DNA of 64,000 nt from Powellomyces hirtus (taxonomy: Eukaryota > Chytridiomycota > Chytridiomycetes > Spizellomycetales > Powellomycetaceae), in contig JAHLKG010000022.1 of NCBI GenBank assembly GCA_025526995.1, forward strand, positions 372,001 to 436,000, in the 5' to 3' direction. The translations under genes and the position numbers were made by a program. Below, one piece after another: positions 29,517 to 41,100 of this stretch. How positions within the stretch are numbered: the stretch's first letter is position 1; each line of letters starts with the position of its first letter. The notes under the pieces were generated by a model. That model was not told the origin of the DNA. It saw nothing but the letters and a program-made list of their open reading frames with translations, and did no database searches.

Positions 29517-30150
29517 GACATTGCTGCTGCAGTTGGAATTGTGTCCAAGTACCTTGCAAAGCCTGGAAAGGAGCATTGGAGTGCTGCCAAGCGGATCATC
29601 AGATACCTGAAGGGCACAAGCGAACTTGGAATCCTTCTGGGAGGCAAAGAGAATGTCTCTGAGCCTAGGAAGCTGGTTGGATACTCGGATTCCGACTATG
29701 CTGGATGTTTGGACACAAGGAGATCAACCACTGGATTCATCTTCATGTTCAACGGGCCTATCACCTGGCAATCCAAGCGGCAGACCACTGTAGCTCTTTC
29801 AAGCACGGAAGCAGAGTACATGGCACTAGCCCAGTGCACCAAGGAAGCTGTTTGGCTTCGTCTGCTTGCAGGGGAGCTTGGATTCAAGCAGGATGGACCC
29901 ACAATGCTCTTTGAGGACAACCAGGGTGCCATCGCTCTTGCTAAGAACCCGACATTGCATGCCAGCACCAAACACATTGAAGTGAGGTACCACTTTATCA
30001 GAGAAGCACTAGGACGCTTGGAGATTGCATTAGAGTATCTCTCGACTCAGGACATGGTTGCAGACATCTTGACAAAACCACTGGCTAGGGATCAGTTCTT
30101 GAAACTGAGGGACGCCTGTGGGATCACAAAACATGTTTCGTGAGTGGGAG
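29517..30150 (+). pseudogene. Copia-A 3' pol fragment (RT end and RNase H) between two LTRs
   Basis: About 630 bp equal the last ~208 codons of Copia-A pol. They include YSDSDYAG, STEAEYMAL, FEDNQGAI and the TKHIEVRYHFIREA tail, then the normal stop and polypurine tract. It begins abruptly after the full LTR (CTCAACA|GACATTGC) and runs into a short LTR. It has no proper start and no active RT, so it looks like a recombination product. A copy is at 35294-35927. Confidence 0.9.
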
Positions 30151-30454
30151 TGTTGGAATCTACCTGTGGGCGCCTCTGGGAGGACTTAGAGCACACGGGA
30201 CATGTGGGAGGACATCCACTTGTGTCTAGAATGGTCTGGACTGGTCCAGAATGGTCTAGAACGATCCAGAATAGCTGGAGAGGGCCTGGGAAGGCCTAGA
30301 ACACGTCTGGAGCGCTGATAGAAGCGCCAAGAAAAGGCAAAAAGACACCCTGTGATTGGGAAGCACCTTCAGACCCTCTGCAAGTCTTGACAACAACCTA
30401 GCAACCTATCTGGTATGCTGAGTTCCTGTTTGTAGATGTCAAGACGTCTCAACA
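30151..30454 (+). repeat. Copia-A short LTR (304 bp), second occurrence
   Basis: It has the same 196-bp internal deletion as 14184-14487. It acts as the 5' LTR of copy 4, with the PBS at 30455. Confidence 0.95.
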
Positions 30455-30733
30455 GGTTATGAGCCCTGACACAGCTGTCTGAACATTACTGACTCCACCT
30501 CTATCCCTATCTGGGAAACACGTCACTGTGCCTATCACTGGTGCTGCTGAGGACTTGGAGAACTGTTTGAGCACTCGAGAAGCCTAGATAGCAGGCATAG
30601 GACACCTGCGTCTGACCATCAAACGAGCTATTGTCTGGACTGGACTGGACTGGAGTGGATTTTCTGGAGCAGGTTCTGACCACTTGCGGTTGAACACCGG
30701 GACTATCCCATTTTGCCACACTCTTTGCACAAG

Positions 30734-33700
30734 ATGGCTGGCGACTCTGACAGCCGAGTGTCCATTGAGAGGTTCACTGGGGAGAACTTTCACCTTTGGA
30801 AGTTGAAAATGAAGATGCTGTTGATTGAGAAGGGACTTTGGGATGCCATTGACATCAAGGACGGCTCAGGAACTGCCAAGGCCACCAACACAGCATCAGA
30901 CGACTGGATACGTCGAGATGAGAGAGCTCTGGCTCTGCTGATCATGTCTTTGAATGATGAGCAATTGATGCATGTTCATGAGGCTGAATCCGCCCTTGAA
31001 GCATGGGAAAAGCTGAGGGAGGTGCATGAGAAGAAGGGGGTTGCCAACAGACACTTCCTGAGACGTCGGTTCCTCACTGTGACAATGGACCCAACTGATT
31101 CCATGACCATCCACATCAACAAGATCAAGAGGATGACCCAGGAACTTGCAGCCATCGGAGCTCCCGTTTCTGAGGAGGACCATGTGTTCTCCTTGCTCTC
31201 TTCCCTTCCAGAAGCCTTTGACACCCTTGTGATGACTCTGGAGTCGACCAGTGAGAAGCTGGACTTGGCTTTTGTGACATCCAGGCTGTTGCAGGAGGAA
31301 ATGAGGCGTGCAGATGGAAAGAAGAACTCTGGAAAGGCAGCAAAAGCCTTCTTCACACAAGCTGACACCAAAGGGAATGCTCAGAAGACCAACAAGGCTG
31401 GGGGAAAGCCAGATTGGAAGAAGGAGGCAGTCTGTCACTACTGCAACAAGAAGGGCCACATCAAGAAGGAATGCCACAAGAGGGCAGCAGACGAGAAGAA
31501 GGGCCTAAACCAGGCCAACTCAACTCAACAGACGCCTGGAGGCTTTGCTTTCACCACCATTGGAACTCAGATGCCATCCCTGACATCCAACACTTGGATT
31601 TTGGACTCAGGAGCCTCTCAGCACATGACTGGCCGCAGAGAGCTGTTTGGGGACTATGAGAAGATGTCTCCTGTCGCCATTGAGATGGCAGACAATCACA
31701 CATTGGAAGCTGTGGGGCATGGAACGCTTCACACATGGGTGATCAACACAGAGGGGAAGACAGTGCCCCTGCAAATCCAGAACTGCTGGCACGTCCCCAA
31801 GATGACCAAGAACCTCCTATCACTGGCTCGCCTTGCCAAAGCTGGAGCTTGTTTTGAAGTGGGACCACAGGCTGCTCGGATCATTGCAAAGGATGGGATG
31901 GCTTTCCTTGCCAAAGAGAACCAATTTGTCTACACATTCGAGACAACACATGGGCAGGCAAATGCTGGGATTGCCCACAATGTTGGAAGGGACACAACAA
32001 GTCAGGACTTGTCCCTATGGCATCAGAGACTCGGCCATTTGAACGTTGCAGACATTGGAAGGCTCACCAAGCTTGCCAAGGGCGTTCAAACTAGTGGGAG
32101 CTTGAGCATTTGTGACACTTGTGCACTCAGCAAAGCAAGCAGAGCGCCATTCCCCAAGGCACAGGCCTCCAGAGCATCAGAGAAGCTGGGATTGATCCAC
32201 ACAGATGTCTGGGGACCAGTTGAACCACCCACGATCACTGGATATCGCTATTTTGTCACATTCATTGATGACAAGACAAGATATTTCCATGTTTGCCTTA
32301 TGAAGACCAAGGGAGAAGTTGCTAGGCACTATCAGGAGCTGGAAGCAGCACTTGTCCCCCTACATGGAAAGCAGATCAAAGCTGTCAGATCCGACCCAGG
32401 AGGCGAGTACATGAGCAACTTGCTAAGGGACCACTTCAAGGAGAAGGGCACACAGCATCAGAGGAGTTCAGTAAATACTCCACAGCAAAATGGTGTTGCT
32501 GAACGAGCCAACCGTACCCTTGTGGAGATGGGGAGATGTTTGTTGAAGCAGTCAGGCTTGGACAAGCGTTTCTGGGGAGAAGCAATCATGACAGCAGTCT
32601 ATCTGAGGAACAGATCTCCCACTGTTGCATGCCCCAAGACGCCTTATGAGATGTTCCTTGGTATCCCACCATCTCTGGGACATTTGAGGACGTTTGGATG
32701 CATTGCCTATGCCTACATTCAACCCAACAAGCGCCAGAAGCTGGATGATGCTGCTGTCAAGTGCATCATGCTGGGGTATAGCTCCCACAGCAAGGAATAC
32801 CGGCTTATGGACATACAGACTAAGAAGATCCTGTTCTCCAGAAGTGTCAAATTCGATGAGAAGAGCTTCATTCCATCCCTCCAGTCTGCTCAGACGCCCC
32901 AAGTGCCTGCTGAGAGCCTGGAAGTGGGAATTGGGCCCGAAATGAAGCTGCAGGATGTCAGTGACGAGCTGCAGGATGTCAGTGACGAGCTGCAGGATGT
33001 CAGTAACGACTCTGAGGACACAGACATGTCAGAGGGAGAGGAGAACATGAGGGAACGGACCCCTGAGCCGTCCTCTGACTATGAGAGTGCTGCAGAGCCT
33101 TCTCCAACCCCCAAAAGACTCAGGAAGCCGCCAGGAGAGTGGTGGAAGGCTTCAAGCAACGCTGCAAACGTTGCTGCAGTTGCCTATGCTGTCTCCTTTG
33201 TCTCAAACGAGCCCACAAGCTACAAGGAGAGCCAGACCATGCCAGATGCTTCACAATGGCGTCAGGCTGCTCAGGAAGAGATGGATGCTCTTGCCAAGAA
33301 TGGGACATGGCAACTTGTGGATCTGCCAACGGGCAGAAAAGCTATTGGATGCAAGTGGGTCTTCAAACGAAAGCTGAAGGACACAGGAGAGCTTGACAGA
33401 TACAAGGCAAGACTTGTTGCCAAGGGATTCTCTCAGAGAAAGGGATTGGACTATCAGGAGACGTTTGCTCCTGTTGCCAAGTTTGGTCCCATGAGACTGC
33501 TGTTCTCCATCATTGCCACAGATGACTTGGAGGCACATCAGATGGACGTGAAGACAGCATTCTTGCAAGGGGATCTGGACTATGTGATCTACATGCGCCA
33601 ACCGGAGGGCTTTGAGGATTCCAAGCATCCAGGACGGGTCTGCAAGCTTGGGAGACCCCTCTACGGCCTCAAGCAATCAGCAAGGCGCTTCAACCACAAG

Positions 33701-34786
33701 ATAGACCACAAACTGAAGTCTATGGGCTTTGTGCAGTCGACTGCAGAGCCTTGCATGTACTACAGGAGTCAGAATGGGACAACAGAGTACATTCTGATCT
33801 ATGTGGACGACCTCATTGTGGCCTCATCAAGCAAGGAACAGCTGGGGGATGTCAAGAAGGAGCTGAGGCGAGCTTTTGAGATGACAGACCTTGGAGAGCT
33901 GAATTACTTCCTTGGGATTCACATCAGACGGAGCAGAAGCACCCGCACCATCTGGTTGTCTCAGAAGAAGTATGTTGAAGAGGTCGTTTCGAAATTCAAC
34001 ATGGGAGATGCCAAGGTTCATGCCACGCCTATGGAACATGGACTGCACCTCAGAAACAACATGGCACCTCAGAATGAGACGGAGGAGCTGGAGATGAGCT
34101 CTGTGCCATACAGGAATGCAGTGGGCAGTTTGATCTATGCCATGCTAGGAACACGCCCTGACATTGCTGCTGCAGTTGGAATTGTGTCCAAGTACCTTGC
34201 AAAGCCTGGAAAGGAGCATTGGAGTGCTGCCAAGCGGATCATCAGATACCTGAAGGGCACAAGCGAACTTGGAATCCTTCTGGGAGGCAAAGAGAATGTC
34301 TCTGAGCCTAGGAAGCTGGTTGGATACTCGGATTCCGACTATGCTGGATGTTTGGACACAAGGAGATCAACCACTGGATTCATCTTCATGTTCAACGGGC
34401 CTATCACCTGGCAATCCAAGCGGCAGACCACTGTAGCTCTTTCAAGCACGGAAGCAGAGTACATGGCACTAGCCCAGTGCACCAAGGAAGCTGTTTGGCT
34501 TCGTCTGCTTGCAGGGGAGCTTGGATTCAAGCAGGATGGACCCACAATGCTCTTTGAGGACAACCAGGGTGCCATCGCTCTTGCTAAGAACCCGACATTG
34601 CATGCCAGCACCAAACACATTGAAGTGAGGTACCACTTTATCAGAGAAGCACTAGGACGCTTGGAGATTGCATTAGAGTATCTCTCGACTCAGGACATGG
34701 TTGCAGACATCTTGACAAAACCACTGGCTAGGGATCAGTTCTTGAAACTGAGGGACGCCTGTGGGATCACAAAACATGTTTCGTGA
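30734..34786 (+). CDS. Copia-A Gag-Pol polyprotein, copy 4 (1,350 aa)
   Basis: This intact frame from the ATG at 30734 has the CCHC knuckle, DSGASQHM protease, D,D-35-E integrase, YVDD RT and complete RNase H motifs. It is the tandem twin of copy 3. Unlike copy 3 it is preceded by a 304-bp short LTR, which keeps the 10-bp GAA array but lacks the TATA/CCAAT candidate. Confidence 0.95.
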   Translation: MAGDSDSRVSIERFTGENFHLWKLKMKMLLIEKGLWDAIDIKDGSGTAKATNTASDDWIRRDERALALLIMSLNDEQLMHVHEAESALEAWEKLREVHEKKGVANRHFLRRRFLTVTMDPTDSMTIHINKIKRMTQELAAIGAPVSEEDHVFSLLSSLPEAFDTLVMTLESTSEKLDLAFVTSRLLQEEMRRADGKKNSGKAAKAFFTQADTKGNAQKTNKAGGKPDWKKEAVCHYCNKKGHIKKECHKRAADEKKGLNQANSTQQTPGGFAFTTIGTQMPSLTSNTWILDSGASQHMTGRRELFGDYEKMSPVAIEMADNHTLEAVGHGTLHTWVINTEGKTVPLQIQNCWHVPKMTKNLLSLARLAKAGACFEVGPQAARIIAKDGMAFLAKENQFVYTFETTHGQANAGIAHNVGRDTTSQDLSLWHQRLGHLNVADIGRLTKLAKGVQTSGSLSICDTCALSKASRAPFPKAQASRASEKLGLIHTDVWGPVEPPTITGYRYFVTFIDDKTRYFHVCLMKTKGEVARHYQELEAALVPLHGKQIKAVRSDPGGEYMSNLLRDHFKEKGTQHQRSSVNTPQQNGVAERANRTLVEMGRCLLKQSGLDKRFWGEAIMTAVYLRNRSPTVACPKTPYEMFLGIPPSLGHLRTFGCIAYAYIQPNKRQKLDDAAVKCIMLGYSSHSKEYRLMDIQTKKILFSRSVKFDEKSFIPSLQSAQTPQVPAESLEVGIGPEMKLQDVSDELQDVSDELQDVSNDSEDTDMSEGEENMRERTPEPSSDYESAAEPSPTPKRLRKPPGEWWKASSNAANVAAVAYAVSFVSNEPTSYKESQTMPDASQWRQAAQEEMDALAKNGTWQLVDLPTGRKAIGCKWVFKRKLKDTGELDRYKARLVAKGFSQRKGLDYQETFAPVAKFGPMRLLFSIIATDDLEAHQMDVKTAFLQGDLDYVIYMRQPEGFEDSKHPGRVCKLGRPLYGLKQSARRFNHKIDHKLKSMGFVQSTAEPCMYYRSQNGTTEYILIYVDDLIVASSSKEQLGDVKKELRRAFEMTDLGELNYFLGIHIRRSRSTRTIWLSQKKYVEEVVSKFNMGDAKVHATPMEHGLHLRNNMAPQNETEELEMSSVPYRNAVGSLIYAMLGTRPDIAAAVGIVSKYLAKPGKEHWSAAKRIIRYLKGTSELGILLGGKENVSEPRKLVGYSDSDYAGCLDTRRSTTGFIFMFNGPITWQSKRQTTVALSSTEAEYMALAQCTKEAVWLRLLAGELGFKQDGPTMLFEDNQGAIALAKNPTLHASTKHIEVRYHFIREALGRLEIALEYLSTQDMVADILTKPLARDQFLKLRDACGITKHVS

Positions 34787-34793
34787 GTGGGAG

Positions 34794-35293
34794 TGTTGGA
34801 ATCTACCTGTGGGCGCCTCTGGGAGGACTTAGAGCACACGGGACATGTGGGAGGACATCCACTTGTGTCTAGAATGGTCTGGACTGGTCCAGAATGGTCT
34901 AGAACGATCCAGAATAGCTGGAGAGGGCCTGGGAAGGCCTAGAACACGTCTGGAGCGCTGATAGAAGCGCCAAGAAAAGGCAAAAAGACACCCTGTGATT
35001 GGGAACAATACTAGGCCAGGCCAGGGCCGTCTTGGCCAAGCTAGGGCACAGTTAGATTGTCACTACACATGTACTATGATCCAAATTGTTATTAAAGGAC
35101 GCCCTCTGGGCATCCCCAACCAATATAATAACAGTCCAACACACTCTACTTGTCTAGTACACTCTGCCAAACACTACAGGCGACCTTCCCTACCTTGGGA
35201 AGCACCTTCAGACCCTCTGCAAGTCTTGACAACAACCTAGCAACCTATCTGGTATGCTGAGTTCCTGTTTGTAGATGTCAAGACGTCTCAACA
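34794..35293 (+). repeat. Copia-A full LTR (3' LTR of copy 4)
   Basis: 500 bp; tandem twin of 29017-29516, again followed by an RNase H fragment. Confidence 0.95.
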
Positions 35294-35927
35294 GACATTG
35301 CTGCTGCAGTTGGAATTGTGTCCAAGTACCTTGCAAAGCCTGGAAAGGAGCATTGGAGTGCTGCCAAGCGGATCATCAGATACCTGAAGGGCACAAGCGA
35401 ACTTGGAATCCTTCTGGGAGGCAAAGAGAATGTCTCTGAGCCTAGGAAGCTGGTTGGATACTCGGATTCCGACTATGCTGGATGTTTGGACACAAGGAGA
35501 TCAACCACTGGATTCATCTTCATGTTCAACGGGCCTATCACCTGGCAATCCAAGCGGCAGACCACTGTAGCTCTTTCAAGCACGGAAGCAGAGTACATGG
35601 CACTAGCCCAGTGCACCAAGGAAGCTGTTTGGCTTCGTCTGCTTGCAGGGGAGCTTGGATTCAAGCAGGATGGACCCACAATGCTCTTTGAGGACAACCA
35701 GGGTGCCATCGCTCTTGCTAAGAACCCGACATTGCATGCCAGCACCAAACACATTGAAGTGAGGTACCACTTTATCAGAGAAGCACTAGGACGCTTGGAG
35801 ATTGCATTAGAGTATCTCTCGACTCAGGACATGGTTGCAGACATCTTGACAAAACCACTGGCTAGGGATCAGTTCTTGAAACTGAGGGACGCCTGTGGGA
35901 TCACAAAACATGTTTCGTGAGTGGGAG
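35294..35927 (+). pseudogene. Copia-A 3' pol fragment, second copy
   Basis: Tandem twin of 29517-30150: the last ~208 codons of pol, with the RNase H motifs and stop, lying between a full and a short LTR. Confidence 0.9.
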
Positions 35928-36231
35928 TGTTGGAATCTACCTGTGGGCGCCTCTGGGAGGACTTAGAGCACACGGGACATGTGGGAGGACATCCACTTGT
36001 GTCTAGAATGGTCTGGACTGGTCCAGAATGGTCTAGAACGATCCAGAATAGCTGGAGAGGGCCTGGGAAGGCCTAGAACACGTCTGGAGCGCTGATAGAA
36101 GCGCCAAGAAAAGGCAAAAAGACACCCTGTGATTGGGAAGCACCTTCAGACCCTCTGCAAGTCTTGACAACAACCTAGCAACCTATCTGGTATGCTGAGT
36201 TCCTGTTTGTAGATGTCAAGACGTCTCAACA
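35928..36231 (+). repeat. Copia-A short LTR (304 bp), right end of block
   Basis: It appears identical to 14184-14487. It is followed by GAAAG (36232-36236), which matches the sequence left of the block. Confidence 0.95.
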
Positions 36232-36903
36232 GAAAGACCACTTCAATTTGATCAGTGAAGTCGACGAGTTTTGAGAGATTTCCCGTTCCATCGAATGTGA
36301 TGACTGCATTGATCACTGATTGAAAAAATGTGAATGATGTGCACTGGGCTTCACGGTCTTTGCTCTTTCGGCTGCTCGTAGTTGTTGTGCTCTCCGTTGG
36401 GGAAGACGGATGAAAGTGAGGGGCAACTGGGGCTTCAACTTTGTGTGAGTGATGTGTTGATGTAGGAAAGGGTACTCAAGGCCTGCTTTTGGGCTTCTCA
36501 TCAGTGAAACGGCCATAGTATGACCACGAATATGAGGTCTTTCGTACTTTTCGGGTTGTTGATGGGAGGTTGATGTAGCGAGAGGGTTTGAACTAGTCAA
36601 TAAAGTCTTCTCCAACTTCTCCATCTGATGGTCAAAGTTTTCATCCATTTCCATCTTGAACCTCTGCAGAAGATGCATGACAATGTCAGTTTGTGGTTTG
36701 GTCAGTTCTGTACCCGGTTCTGCATGAATTTCTCCAGGATTCATCTCATCCACCTCGGCATCTGTGTCGTGGGAATCATGGTAGATTGAGGCATTGATAT
36801 TAACCTCTCCTTCAGCGTCAGAACCCCTTTCAGCTTCTTGTGTGGCTTGATGGGCTTGTTGGCGAGTCTGCACTCCTTGAATGGGAGATCTAGCAGTAGG
36901 CAT
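36232..36903 (-). pseudogene. Copia-B gag, 5' portion of the split copy
   Basis: From the ATG at 36903-36901 (MPTARSPIQGVQTRQQ) this encodes the Gag N-terminus. It is open to 36313, where it shifts frame after AERAKTVKPS near the place where intact copies read RKSDDRDAQ. It continues in sequence, out of frame, to 36232. The rest of the gene lies at 14183-12306, beyond the Copia-A block. Confidence 0.85.
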
Positions 36904-36987
36904 CTTGAAGGTGTGCTTGGTACTTTTTTGCCACTTGCATTGGACGGAAGACTGGTACAAATTCAACCTGTCTCAGGGCAAAGAACC

Positions 36988-37356
36988 TGCTGGAGATATC
37001 AGTGTTTCCAGTACTTTATTGGAAATGCGGAGGATTGGCCAAATTCAATGACACTCTGCTTGTACCTCCTTTGTAAAGGGGGGTTACAGAGCTCTTCTGT
37101 GATGCAGATGACGGTGCAGCATTGTCAGATGCACAGAGATGTAATGTATGGGAAAGATTTATTATTTCTCACGTCTTATCAATAATGTGTTGCTTGTCAA
37201 GTAGTCTCATCTACTTTCACTGCAATCACATTATTCAATTCAGGTCTGACATCAGAATTACCAGCATAATGGTCATGTGTTCCTAACAGAGATTCCAAGG
37301 CAGGATCTAATGTAAGGTCTAACGTTGAGGCTGCAGAGCTCAACATTAGTCCAACA
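36988..37356 (-). repeat. Copia-B LTR (5' LTR of the split copy)
   Basis: On the minus strand it begins TGTTGGACTAATGTTGAG. This keeps the TGTTGGA start that is TATTGGA in most other copies, and so fixes the true LTR start. The adjacent PBS is decayed (GGTTCTTTGCCCTGA). The CACGTG pair is lost. Confidence 0.8.
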
Positions 37357-37379
37357 GAATTTCCCCTGTCAGTGAGGCA

Positions 37380-37695
37380 ATTCAAACAAACATATACAGT
37401 TCATATGCCCTTTCAAGACCAAGGCTTTCAAAGCCATGGAAGCTCCTGCTAATGTCAAATTTGCTGAAGCACACAATGCCATTTCACTGGCATACGTGAA
37501 TCTGGGCTGCTCCCAGCACATGACAAAAGATATTTACATTCTCAAATCCTACACAGTACACTCTGTATGTGTCAGATTTGAAAACACTCCGTTTCTGCAT
37601 GCCAGAGCAAAGCATTGCCCCCTTGAAGCTCTTGGATGGAGATGTTCCCCTCATCAATATTCTCCATGTTCGCAAATTCACAAAGACCCTCATCG
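37380..37695 (+). pseudogene. Copia-B knuckle-protease fragment, diverged
   Basis: The plus strand matches Copia-B from just after the zinc knuckle through the protease (AEAHNAISLAYVNLGCSQHM) to the DVPL..VL segment. The DSG motif reads NLG, so the protease is dead. It is far more diverged than the other copies and ends where a Copia-D LTR begins at 37696. Confidence 0.7.
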
Positions 37696-38116
37696 TGTTG
37701 AATAGATATAATCAGGAAGCTCTGCAATGTGTTGATTGTGTGTGAAAACTATCTTGTTATTATTATGGGGAGAGGCCAGGAATCACTGGCCTTTTATTGG
37801 AGACTATCTGTACACCGCCAAGGATGCCAAGTCCCTTGGCATGGCTGTGCTTGGTCTTGGCGTACCCTGGCTGAGCAGTGCCAAGCATTGCTGAGTCCTC
37901 CGTGGGCGCGCTGAGACTGTTCTGAGCATTGCCAAGATCCTTGGCAGAGACTCTGCTTCAACAACACAGCCTCAGAATGTAACCTGCCACAACTTGGTCA
38001 GCTGTGGCTCTATCTAACTCAAACAAGGCCCGTTGGCTTCCACACAACCCCAGCTATTCAATGCCTTCCACAGTCTGGGGATTGGGCACCTACAGGCAGA
38101 GATACAGACTCCAACA
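37696..38116 (-). repeat. probable Copia-D 3' LTR
   Basis: It is bounded by TGTTGAATAG on the left and CTCCAACA|CTCCCACTCAG on the right, the latter being an LTR start and polypurine tract as read on the minus strand. The left edge is uncertain, since a second TGTTG occurs at about 37730. No second Copia-D LTR is in the window. Confidence 0.5.
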
Positions 38117-41100
38117 CTCCCACTCAGACAACAGACTTGATTCCCAGCCCCAGCTTCTCACACAGCTTTGCGAACTGGGGGCTGGGCAATGGCTTGGTGA
38201 GCATATCAGCTGCCATGTCCTTTGTGGGGCAATATTACAGGTCCACATGTTGATTGGCAATGGCTTCACAGATGAAGTGGTGCCTGATGTCGATGTGCTT
38301 GGTCCTGGCATGGCTTGCGGGCTTCCTGGCAAGCACAATGCAGCCGTGATTGTCCTCATAGATTTTGCAAGGCGAACCCTGGGGATAGCCTAGCTCATTC
38401 AGCAGCTGCCTGAGCCAAATTGCCTCTTGGCAGGCCTGAGTGAGGGCCATGTGCTCTGCCTCAGTGCTGGACAGAGCCACAGTGGGCTAGTGCTTGCTTT
38501 GCCAGCCTACAGGGCCTCCAAACTTGAAGACAAATCCAGTGGTGGAGCACCTGGAGTCTGGGTGTCCAGCCCAGTCCGAGTCAAAGTACCCTTCCAGGTC
38601 TGGGGCCATGCTGAAGGATCCTCCCAGCTCGAGAACAATATCCAGGGTGCCTGACACATAACGCAGAATGCGCTTTACACCTTGCCAGTGTCCAGTCCCA
38701 GGGTTGGCCATGAACTGGCCCAAACTGCCCACAGAGGCTGCAAGAACGAGCCTAGTGCCAAGCATGCCATAGATCAGGGTGCCAACAGCACTCTGGTAGG
38801 GTGTGCTTGCCATCTGGGCCCTCTCCTCAGCGCTTTGGGGCTCCATGGCCTTGGTCACGCGAGTGGCGGTCTCCATTGGTGTGCTTCCTGGTTTGCAGGT
38901 GTCCATGCCACAGTTGGCAAGCATCTTCTGGAAATAGTGCTTCTGAGAGAGTCACAGGCAATGGCTGGGGCGATCCCTGATAATCGCGACTCCAAGAAAC
39001 AGGCCAAGAGCGCTCATTTCTGTGATTTTGAACTGCTTGGAGAACTCAGTCTTGATGTGGTTGATCTGCACCATGGATTTGGCTGTCAGAATCATGTCGT
39101 TCACATAGATCAGCAGATAGAGGGCATTCTTGCGGTCTTGAGCATGTAAGGTGAAGATGCAATTGTCAGCATTGCTCTGCACAAAGGCCAGCTGCTTGAA
39201 GCGGGCATCAAGAAGCTGATTCCAGTTTCAGGATGACTGCTTGAAACCGTACAGGCTGCGACAAAGTCTGCAAAGCAGATCCTCCTACTCAGCAATGACA
39301 AAGCCCTCAGGCCACTCCATATAAATCTCTTCCTCAATGTTGGTGTTTAGGAATGCTGTCACAGCATGCATCTGCTCAAGTTCAATGTCTCCAATGGCTG
39401 CAATAGCCAGAACCATCCTGACAGAGCCGAACTTGGCCACAGGGGCAAAGGTCTTGCCATCATCAACTCCCTCTTGTTGAGAGAAGCCTTCGGCAACGAG
39501 GCAGGCCTTGTAGCACTGGGGCGAGCCCTCTGCTCCTCTCTTGATCTTGAAAACCTACTTGCACTTGATGGGCTGACAGCCTGCAGGCAAGGGAACAGGA
39601 TCCCAGGTGTGGTTGACATGCAGGCTGTCGAGTTCGGTTTGAGGTGTTTGCTCCCACTGCCTTGCATCAGGGGCTTTGAGAGCCGCCTTGAGGAAGGCAG
39701 GTTCGTCCTTTCCAGGTGCAATAGCCCCAGCCAGCAGGCCAGTTGCCTCAGCCAGCAGACCAGTCCCTGACTTCCAGTGGGCTGCCGGATGTGGGTTGAG
39801 CTCCGTTCAGGTTCTTTGGAGGCCTTAGGCTTCATGGGAGCGGATGGGATTGCTCCCACAGGGCTGTGCTGGTGCTCCTGAGCATCCTCAAAGTCCACTC
39901 CTTGCTCAGAGCCACCATCCAGCTTGTCTCCGTGCTCAGATGCATCCTCTGGCACCTTTTCTTGCTGAGAAAAGTCATCTTCAGCAACTGACAGCTCATC
40001 TGCCATGTCAGTGGGAGCCTGGACAGCATGATCCGCCTTCCCATGAACTCCAGCAAGGGACTCCTCATCAAAGCGGATGTCTCTGCTCTCAATAAGCTTG
40101 CCAGCAGCCTTGTCCCAGAGTCGATAGCCCTTTGTAGTCTGGCTGTAGCCCAGAAAGATGCATCTTGTGGCGTTTAGACCAAGCTTGTGCTGGTTCTTCT
40201 CCAGAATGGAAGCATAGGCTGAGCAGCCAAAGATGCGAAGGTGCTGAATGTTTGCACAAGTGCCTGTCCGGATCTGCCAGGGTGTGGCCTTGTTATGGAG
40301 AGCTCAAGTGGGGCTTTGGTTCCTCAGGTATGCAGCTGTCATGAGTGCTTCACCCCAGAACCTGCAGCTTGGAGCAGTAGACATCGGGCCATCTCAACAA
40401 GTGTCCTGTTCAAGTGCTCTGCAACACCATTCTGCTGAGTTGTGGCAACAGAACTGAGCTGGTGTCAGATGCCCAAGGACTGAGTGAAGTTTGAGAACGT
40501 CTTGGACAGGTATACTCCACCATGGTCAGACTGAAGGAGATTAAGAGAACGTCCTGTCTCTGTTGCAGCCGCTGCAGCAAAGATCTTGAGGTGGTGAAGT
40601 GTTTCTGCCTTGGTCTTGAGCAGATAGGAGAAGACCGCGCTGCTCTTGTCATCAATGAAGAGGACAGAAAAGCGAGCTCCTCCAATTGTGAGCGTCATCA
40701 TTGGCCCACAGGCATCTGAATGCACCAGTTCCAAGACTTCTGAAGCCCTGGATGAGCGCTCCTTGGGAAAGGGCAGCTTGGTGGCCTTGCCTAGAGCGCA
40801 GGTTAAGCAGAGTGCCGTTTCCATTGCCCCTACTGCTTCCATGCTCTGTACCAGGCCCTTCCTGGCCATGAGCTGGATGTTCTGACAGTTGAGATGCCCC
40901 AGGCGTCGATGCCAGGTCTCCAGAGTTGCTGCAGTTGTGCTGATGGCAACAGCATGGCACTGAGCAGCAGCATCCAGAGGTTGTCCCAGGGCAGAGAGCC
41001 CCTCCCGACGGTCGCAGCTGAGAGCAAGAGCACCCTTCTTGATCATGATTTTGCATCTTCCCCCCAACCAACTGGATGTTGGCTCCTGCTCCCTCCAGCT

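Larger units (their letters stand above)
14184..36231. mobile_element. 22-kb composite block of Copia-A copies, single GAAAG duplication
   Basis: The block begins and ends with the same 304-bp short LTR and is flanked by GAAAG at 14179-14183 and 36232-36236. It splits a Copia-B gag that reads through when the block and one GAAAG are removed. Inside are: a plus copy (14184-19305), a minus copy (19307-24588), a plus copy (24589-29516), an RNase H-LTR piece (29517-30454), and an apparently exact repeat of the last two (30455-36231). A plausible history is one insertion bounded by short LTRs, later expanded by recombination or further insertion. Assembly error should be excluded. Confidence 0.85.
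24678..36231 (+). repeat. 5,777-bp tandem duplication
   Basis: Segment 24678-30454 recurs as 30455-36231. All matching landmarks (ATG, LTR starts and ends) are offset by exactly 5,777 bp. Each unit is PBS, Gag-Pol, full LTR, RNase H fragment, short LTR. No difference was noticed by eye. Confidence 0.95.

Noticed and set aside
37729..37914. 61-codon plus-strand frame in the probable Copia-D LTR
   Set aside because: Short, without a domain, and inside a putative LTR.
38004..38393. 129-codon plus-strand frame at the Copia-D 3' end
   Set aside because: It is antisense to the RNase H segment (STEAEHMAL, EDNHGCI) on the minus strand.
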